64,000 bases of DNA from Cordilura impudica (Eukaryota > Arthropoda > Insecta > Diptera > Scathophagidae). Within the stretch, counting starts at the first letter, position 1. Every line of letters starts with the position of its first letter. Where the stretch lies: contig OY821519.1 of the NCBI GenBank assembly GCA_963682025.1, positions 105,224,480-105,288,479 on the forward strand, written 5' to 3'. The notes under the pieces were generated by a model. The model saw only the letters and a program-made list of their open reading frames with translations. It ran no database searches and had not been told where the DNA came from. Below, in pieces: positions 57,137-64,000 of the stretch. The position numbers and the translations under genes are program-made.

Positions 57137-58165
57137 ACCATATAACACACTATACGTTCAGGATACAATGAGTTTTTGTTGATTTTTGTAACTATCAAAA
57201 ATATTTCATCTAGATCCCCATCAATTTTACCGATCTACTCACAATTTTTTTCTGAGTCGATCAGAATCATTTTCTGAATCGATCTGCCTTTCTGTCTGTT
57301 CATTCGTCTGTGTGTATAAATATATTTTAATGAAATTTGGTATATAAGATATTGCCGGCCATTGGACAAAAGCTGTTGAAATTTGTGTAATCCTATCAGA
57401 CTGACAAAAATCACCATAAGATCGAGATTATCATATACTCATCGACACCATTTGATGCATGTGTGTGCACGAGGGCGGACCAATAAGTCCGTGACTTTTA
57501 GAATGAAAAAAAATTTTTATTTGCAAAAAAAAATATTATTTTTCGACATAATCTCCTTTTAGCTAAATACACTTAGTCCAACGTTTCTCCAATTTTTGAA
57601 TCCCTTCCATAGTATTTATCAAGCTATTCTTGGTTTGATTGGCGGTTTTTTTTCGCAAAAAATAATGTTTAATGAGCACTCTAAATTAACTTTTTTCCAT
57701 AAAAAAAACCACGAGGTTTTTTGTTTTGAACAGCTGCTAAACGCAAAGTAAATGACGGAACTTGTTCAAAATTTTAAAGTAGTCTATTAACGGACGGTAC
57801 TTGATGGCAGCTGTATTGCATATCATAGTACTACGAGGGAAGTTCGAAAAGTCAGGAACTCATTGATCCGCCCTCGTATTACAAGCAGTTATAAGTAGTT
57901 CAAAAGTAAACGCTGCAGAACCACTTTTAGTCATATTCCCCATGTAAAGCTGTTTCCTTGTCTTCACTTCAATCAATTAAACAAACAGTAATATTGCATA
58001 GGTTTTTTGAAATTTGGTTTATATATGTTTTTGGCAAAAGTAAGTGACGTTACAAAGTTTGTTCATTATTGGTCCATTTTTTGTCAGATATAAACTTTTC
58101 CATATCTGCACGCCACAAATTTATAACAAAAACCACTAAAATTTACTTTATTCCACCACTATGTG
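57137..58165 (-). repeat. Core repeat, degenerate copy split by a mariner remnant
   Basis: The 3' part is at 57137-57460 (accgatctactcacaa..tctgagtcgatcagaatcattttctg, a decayed gtctgtctgttcattcgtctgtg run, gaaatttggtatataag). The 5' part is at 57890-58165 (catgtaaagctgtttccttgtcttcacttcaatc, ttccatatctgcacgccac). The mariner remnant at 57470-57876 lies between. It abuts a younger copy at 58170. Confidence 0.6.
57470..57876 (-). mobile_element. Mariner remnant, internally deleted
   Basis: Ends acgagggcggaccaataagt (57470) and cattgatccgccctcgt (57876) are inverted repeats of the mariner type. The minus strand still encodes the end of a mariner transposase near 57540-57615: MEGIQKLEKRWTKCI, an in-frame TAG, then LKGDYVEK and a stop. 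Most of the gene is gone (407 bp against about 1.3 kb). An extra acgagggaagttcgaaaagt near the right end suggests rearrangement. Confidence 0.75.
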
Positions 58166-58169
58166 GTTA

Positions 58170-58921
58170 CTATACCACTATGTGGTTTGGGTATAATAAC
58201 TTTGTGCTGCTGTTTGTAAATACCAAAAATATTTGACCTAGACCCATCTTTTATTATACCGATCGTCCGTCCGTCCGTCTGTGTGTCCATGTAAAGTTTG
58301 TAATCAAACTACAGGTCGCAAATATGCATATATTTCGATGAAATTTGGTACATAAGCTTTCATCAGCCATAGGATAAACGCCATTGAAATTGATGAGAAT
58401 CGGTCCATGTTCAGACCTAGCCCTTATACAAATGACCCCTATGAAATCAACATAAATTGCCATAAGATCCAAATTATCATATAAATCTTAGTCAAATTGG
58501 GTTTGTATGTATATATTACATCCATTAATCAGTAGTCCAAAAATAATCCCTATTGGACAACTCTCAGTGATATGCCCCATATAGAGCTGCTTCCCGATCT
58601 TCACTTAAATCTATCAAAAATCAAAAATATTGCACTGATTCTTCTCAAATTTTGTTCGTATATATTTTTGCAAAATGCAAGAAACTTTACCAAACATGGT
58701 CAGGATCGGTCCATTTTGGACCCTAGTGCCCATATAGATATAGCATCCGATATGAACTTTTTCATATCTGCAGCCAAAAAAATTAATAAAAATCCCACTC
58801 AAATTTGGTTTATGTTTATTTTCTATATCCAGTTAGTTGCGACTGAGAGATATGGCCTCTAAACGCATGGATTAGGGTATCGTATAGTCGGTCTAGACCG
58901 ACTATAATTTTCTTACTTGTT
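58170..58921 (-). repeat. Core repeat, near-complete copy, reverse
   Basis: Starts tataccactatgtggtttggg and ends with a perfect palindrome and tcttacttgtt. The segment between taccgatc and the GTCC run is deleted, so the attctgattcgat hairpin is absent; the run has three units (58263-58276). Confidence 0.85.
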
Positions 58922-59096
58922 GTACTTGTTTTACATGGAGTGTAATAAGATTGAAACTTTCCTTAAAGTACTCCGTGAAATTAATTTTTGGTCCTGATAA
59001 GATATTATTAGATATTCTTAGAATTAATTTTATTGGTTGTGGTATTTTTTCACATTAAAGATGACGTTTATAACGCTATAATAATAAAAAAAAATC

Positions 59097-61600
59097 TGAC
59101 TCTGATGGTTTATGTGCTCATTTATTAAAAAAATGCGCACCATCAATTACTTTTGGTCTTACTTATATATTTAATTTGTCACTTAACCAAGGAGTGCTCA
59201 TTGATTGATGGAAGGTGGCATTTATTACAACCAATTTTTAAGAATGAGAAAAAGGAAGATGTAACTGGTTATATGCCGATATTCAAGCTGTCATTTGTTT
59301 CGAAAGTTTTTGAGCACGAGGTATATAAAAAGCTATTTTTCTTAACCAAGTATCTAATACCTCCATGTCAACTACCACAAACTTAACAGTTTTTAGTGAA
59401 TATTGTTTATTCGCTTTAGAATTAGGCAAAAAAAATCAAGTTCATTTATATTGACTTCCCCAAGGCCTCTGATAAAGTATCCTTAGATATTCTCTATTCT
59501 TAGTTTCAAGGGATCGGCTTCCATTCAAATTTCTTAATGCGAGTAAAGTCATATCTATACAATAGAATATGTAGACTACTAGAACAGTCAGTCCGTAGTC
59601 TAACCTAGAGATGGCATAACAAGTGTCAATTTTTTCTGTTTATTCAGCAGGGCTGACCTTTAGAATAATTGTGTCAAAATTTCATTAATTAGCAAAAATT
59701 TACCGTTATAAAAATGACTCTGCTGTTAAAGTTTGAGAAAAAAATGATTCCAAATGGTTTCGTGTCTGAAACATAGCTTTTTTGTGGGAAAAAATATTGT
59801 CGAAGCTAAAGAATTGATTTGATAAACATTACGGTGCATCTCCATTGTCATATTTAATGGTTAAAGGGTGGTATTCCGAAGTAAAACGTTGTCGTACGAT
59901 CACAAATGATGCAGGACGTATTGGTCGTCCAAATGGCGCAGTTACTGAAGAAAACTCGAGAGAATTGCATCAGGCTGTATTGGGTGATCGAAAGATTCAA
60001 GTAAGTGAGATTGCTGGCATCATAAAGATATCAAAACGGTGAGTTTGGCATATATTACATGATCATTTAAATATGGAAAAGCTTTCTGCTCGATGGATGC
60101 CGCGATTTTCAATAGGTGATCAAAAACTGAAACATATACGTGATTCAAAGTATGTTTTGAAGTAAATTCAACCGAATTTTTACATCGATTTATAACAAAG
60201 GAGGAGACGTGGACTCATTAGTATACACCGGAGTCCCATAGACAGCCTGCTAAGTGGTTACAAGTGTGCGAAGCCGACCAGAGCTGCCACAGATTAAACA
60301 ATTGCCTGGGAAGTTAATGGTCAGTGTTTGTTTTTTCTTTTTTTTTTTTGATGCACGCAGTATAATATTTTTTGAGTACATGGAGAAGAACTACCAAGTA
60401 CTAAGTTGAGTTATTGCACAGATTGGATGAAGAAATTATGAAAAACCAACCCCACTTAAATAAGAAACAAATCTTGTACCAGCATGCCAATGCACCGGCG
60501 CATTTATCTACTTTGGTTTAAAAAAAAATAGAAGTCTTTACGTTATGAATTGCATTCTCACCCCCCCCCCCCACCGTATTCTCCAGATCTGGCTCGAGCG
60601 ATTTTTTAAAGTCCCCAAACTTGAAAAGATGGTTCCAGACAAAGAGGTTTTCCACAAATGAAGAATTCATATCAGAAACGGAAGCCTATTTTAAAGAGTT
60701 GGGTAATTTTTTTACAAGGGTATCAGGATGTTACAGGATCATTGGAAGAAGTGAATTTCTCTTAACGGAGATTACGTTGTAGAACAAAATTAATTTCAAA
60801 TCCAAAAAACTGGTTTTTCATTGCTAGGCTACCGAATTGTTTTTCTAACTTAAATAATTTGCTATATGTTGAGGACTAAAAATATATAATAAAATAAATT
60901 CTGTAGATGATGTACTAAACCTTCAAAATGATTTAGATAACCCATATTAACCTTTAACTAAATCTTGCGATCTCGTGCACCAGCTCTATAAACTTAATTC
61001 AATTGATCTTCTAAATTCGTAGTTATAATTTGAAAACTGCAGACTTAACAAATGGTCTGGGTGCTGGTTTTGACTCAACCATGCTTTTATAATAATTAAG
61101 TATATTGTTCCAATGTCTTTTGTCGTACCTGCGTTTATAAGAAGAACTTGTTCTGACTTTTCTGATCCATGTACGTTTAGATTGTTTTATACATTTTATT
61201 TCAGATCAAAGTTAGAATATCCTACTGTTGTATGGTGTTTATTCTACATGTAAGATTGTTAATCCTATACCCTCATATAGATCAAAAGGATATTATTGGG
61301 TCTTTAAATATTAGAATATATGACGTAGATTTCAAGCTGCATTATTTTTTATTGATATAATTACTGGAGGTGTCGACTGTCCTGATTTGTTGTCGCAAAT
61401 AAATACAATTGTATGTTCCACCTCGAATACTGCGTCACCATAATATTTTTTGTATTCCATGCCATCGCACAAACTATGCCCAAAACAATACTTTATATCG
61501 CGTGTTCCGATATAAATACTATTAATAGCTATAGATGGAATCCCAAACCAGCTAATAGAGTTTTATACATCAAAATACTGTTTTAAATTACTCCTTTTTA
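59097..61600 (+). pseudogene. Non-LTR reverse transcriptase split by a mariner
   Basis: First part, 59097-59612: SDGLCAHLLKKCAPSITFGL, FNLSLNQGVLI, KLSFVSKVFEHEVYKK, IDFPKASDKVSLDIL (motif A) and LMRVKSYLYNRICRLLEQ. The second part resumes near 60850 with YVED in place of YADD, then INSVDDVLNLQNDLDN, SFVVPAFIRRTCSDFSDP, FRSKLEYPTVVW (61190-61230) and a C-terminal region to about 61600. This is plus-strand Jockey/R1-like RT, decayed by many stops. Between motif A and YVED lies the mariner of about 59615-60845. Confidence 0.75.
59615..60845 (+). mobile_element. Mariner inserted in the RT, decayed
   Basis: It interrupts the RT gene between motif A and the YADD region. Readable pieces on the plus strand: WYSEVKRCRT, GRIGRPNGAVTEENSRELHQ, LGDRKIQVSEIAGIIKISKR (59845-60042), KEETWTH.YTPESHRQPAKW (60200-60250, first Asp replaced by Glu), PPYSPDLA at about 60575, preceded by a 14-C run, and EAYFKELGNF near 60690. 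The order and spacing are mariner (irritans/mellifera-like). Many stops. The terminal repeats are not clear. Confidence 0.72.
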
Positions 61601-61609
61601 CTTCATATA

Positions 61610-62847
61610 ATTTGTAAATTTTTGTACATAAATTAATACACATGTAGCTGTTTCAATCATAATCTGTAAGGAAATAGTATTCCATTGACTAAAATGAATT
61701 ATATAAAAAATATTTTAAACTCAATAACTTAATATTTTAATGTCAATCATCATGAGGTAACATTTTTTCATAAATTATTTTTTTTTTTTCTACTTTTTGA
61801 TTTAACGGTATCAATTTGTGATTTGTGTAATCTATATTTCCGTTTGATATTATGACAATATAATTATATTTCTTTTAGAGTAGCTTTGTATTGAACCCTT
61901 TTAACTTATTTAAGGCAAAGTGATCCTTTTAGAATAAATTCTCTATTTTGTTGTAGGCATGGATGGATACAGCATCAGTTACAATTAATACATTTAAATG
62001 GTTATAGTAAATACAAAATGTAACTCAACAAAATCACAATAGAAACACAACCTAGATTTTGCTATTATTTTATTATAACTGAAGTAGAATTATTGGAAAT
62101 AGCAGTCTCTCTATATATAAACAGAAAATTATTTTATATTAATTTTTTGTAATTATTTTCAATAATAAATTTCAAATTCATTGGGATAAAAACCTTGAAA
62201 TATTTGACATATTTTATGGTTTATGCAGATATTTTTTTTTGTATACATGTGTGTATACAGGAAACCTACATTTGCTTCAATGGCTGTTGTATATGAATTG
62301 TGTATACAAAAGCGAAACAATGAACTTCTAACCTTGTTGACTTAGTTTAGCAAAGCAGAATTGTATACATTTTTTTCTTTTTTTTAGAAAAAATATAAAG
62401 CTGAACAATATAACAACAAAAACATACTTTATAAAATAAAAAAATTTAAAAAAAATATGTAATTTACAAAATCAAGGCGACTGTACATTTGGGTTATGTT
62501 TTTTGTAATAACGCCTTTTGCTTTCACAATAATCCTTTAGCAACAAAAACTTTTAGAAAAGTACAAAAAAGTATTGTTTGTTTTTTGCAAAGCTTGTAAA
62601 CAATATGAAAACCCTCATATTATGGGTGTAGTTGAGAAATGAAGGGATCAAACATAATCCGATAAACTAGTTAGGAGTCTTTATTAAAACGTTGCTAATT
62701 ACTGGCTTTTATTTCTGAGCAGAGAAAAGTACATAACATCACAAACTAACCAATCACAATTTATTGTATTGGTTATTTATAGAGATACCAGTGACAGATT
62801 TTGGTAGATTGGGTACATTATGTCCTATTTATATGCATATATATATG

Positions 62848-62899
<52 letters not shown>

Positions 62900-63596
62900 T
62901 CCTTTTTTGTGTTCGAAAAAATCATTTATAAAATAAATAAGCATACAAGACATTCTGCTTCCATAAAAAATTAATGTGTATAAAGCTGAACTGAAAGCGT
63001 AAAAAAAATTCTAGATAATTATAAATTTGTAAAAAAAAATAACTAAATCAATTTCTTTAAAAATAAAGGACAACATAGTTTGTATGAACAGGTAATATGA
63101 TGGAATTATCGCCATAACTTCAATGCATATGTATATGTATATACATAACAAAAGAGTGGACCCATCTCGCATGTTATACGAAATTTGCCTTAAACTATGC
63201 ATTGTCAAACATCTTTTCGTGCACTTCATCATTTACCTATTAAACGGCGAATAAAATGTTTCGTAATTATATATGTGCCTTATAAGTTCCCCAATAAAGC
63301 AAATGATTAATAGGATGCAGGCATTATATGGCGCAGTCAACACCTTTCAAAGATGCACTTAAAATGAAGAACCGATGAAATATGTCAACCTCATCATACA
63401 CATCGTATAATACGAATAAAAGGCCCTTCAAATTTAAGAAAATACTACTCGCATGAATGCCGTCAACATTATTTTAAACATGAAAATGCATAAATATTTT
63501 ACAATTTATAAGTAAAAGAATAAATTAAATATTATTTTGTTTAATAATAGATAATTTTGTACCTTCATAAAGAGAGACATTAGTGTATAAATATGT
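61610..63596. other. AT-rich spacer, no gene seen
   Basis: No recognisable family; frames at 63011-63232 lack motifs. (TA)n microsatellite noted separately. Confidence 0.45.
62849..62896 (+). repeat. (TA)n microsatellite
   Basis: About 24 TA units. Confidence 0.9.
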
Positions 63597-63599
63597 GTG

Positions 63600-63950
63600 C
63601 AGTTCGTAGAGAAAGTAAGTTTCCAACGTCGTATATTTAAATCAGTAAACTGTGAGCCTCCTAAGACTTGGAAATTGATACATGCAATTCTCATTTCAAA
63701 TATACTCATACTCTTGTTATTATTGGTGAAATTTGAGAGTTTTTACCTGTCCAAAGAAATAACTGTAATACAAGCTTCACACAAGCTAATAATTTGCACA
63801 CTGCAAAATAAAATTTTAAAAGAAATTAAGTACTGAATAACTGCATACTAAAATTTTTTTTTGGATATTTTAACTTTGTTTAATCAATCTAGTTATTTTT
63901 GCTTAATTAATTTTAATTACTTATTTCGTGGTATTGAAATTACCCCTTTT
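63600..63950 (+). repeat. Tc1-like element, left-end fragment
   Basis: cagttcgtagagaaagtaagtttccaacgtc..tatatttaaat, gtgagc.tcctaa, attctcattt and ttgaaattacccctt follow the left 390 bp of the element at 55200 in order, with scattered differences. It stops before the transposase start. Confidence 0.75.
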
Positions 63951-63973
63951 TTAGTAGGAAGAACATTAATTTT

Positions 63974-64000
63974 AAACAAGTAGGAAGTTATAGTTGGTCT
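63974..64000 (+). repeat. Core repeat, start of a copy cut by window end
   Basis: taaacaagtaggaagttatagttggtct matches the first 28 bp of full copies with small differences. Confidence 0.6.

Noticed and set aside
60556..60572. Run of about 14 C as a structural element
   Set aside because: It falls in the Pro-rich P-P-Y-S-P-D motif of the mariner remnant and is best explained by slippage there.

Overview
The window looks like an AT-rich genome of a higher fly (a blowfly- or house-fly-like calyptrate is my guess). The guess rests on base composition, on dense insect-type transposable elements, and on a very abundant repeat with a GGAC/GTCC microsatellite that resembles the (GTCY)n-bearing 'mini-me'/DINE-like repeats known from Diptera. 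I recognise no host gene, tRNA, rRNA or CRISPR array with confidence. Almost every recognisable coding stretch belongs to a mobile element, and nearly all are broken. One exception is a Penelope-like retroelement with an uninterrupted 804-codon frame (34940-37354, minus strand).

Layout. 1-321: remnant of the abundant repeat. 887-4129: hAT transposon with an 8-bp target duplication and a Tc1/mariner-type element inside it. 4510-10055: copies and fragments of the abundant repeat. 10490-13706: 5'-truncated Jockey-type retrotransposon with an 11-12 bp target duplication. 15165-20720: RNase H-bearing I-like retrotransposon remnants, split by a DNA transposon that is itself split by a repeat copy. 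20993-29338: small elements, more repeat copies and a probable Helitron. 30000-31075: dead Tc1. 31588-33913: small inverted-repeat element holding a repeat copy and a Helitron with exact ends. 34545-38562: Penelope element inside a repeat copy that lies inside an AAAC-rich tract. 40532-44554: foldback-like element holding a repeat copy and a second transposon with ~490-bp inverted repeats. 44900-49800: non-LTR retrotransposon (ORF1, endonuclease, RT) broken by a repeat copy and by a Helitron that holds another copy. 50220-53612: an unidentified arthropod repeat-associated gene and a piggyBac. 55200-56878: Tc1 with only three nonsense codons. 57137-58921: repeat copies and a mariner remnant. 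59097-61600: non-LTR RT split by a mariner. 63600-64000: an end fragment of the same Tc1 and the start of one more repeat copy.

The abundant repeat ('core repeat' below) is about 700-810 bp and has eleven near-complete and about twelve partial copies here, in both orientations. Each full copy has a perfect or near-perfect 22-bp palindrome near its 5' end, a 13-bp inverted repeat close to its two ends, two other hairpins, two diverged direct copies of a ~280-bp module, and a GGAC run of 2 to about 9 units. It has no convincing coding capacity.

The order of insertion can be read from the nesting. The hAT, I-like, foldback and ORF1/EN/RT elements are old hosts; core repeat copies, Helitrons and the Penelope element arrived later. 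The picture fits a transposon-rich, probably heterochromatic or intergenic region.
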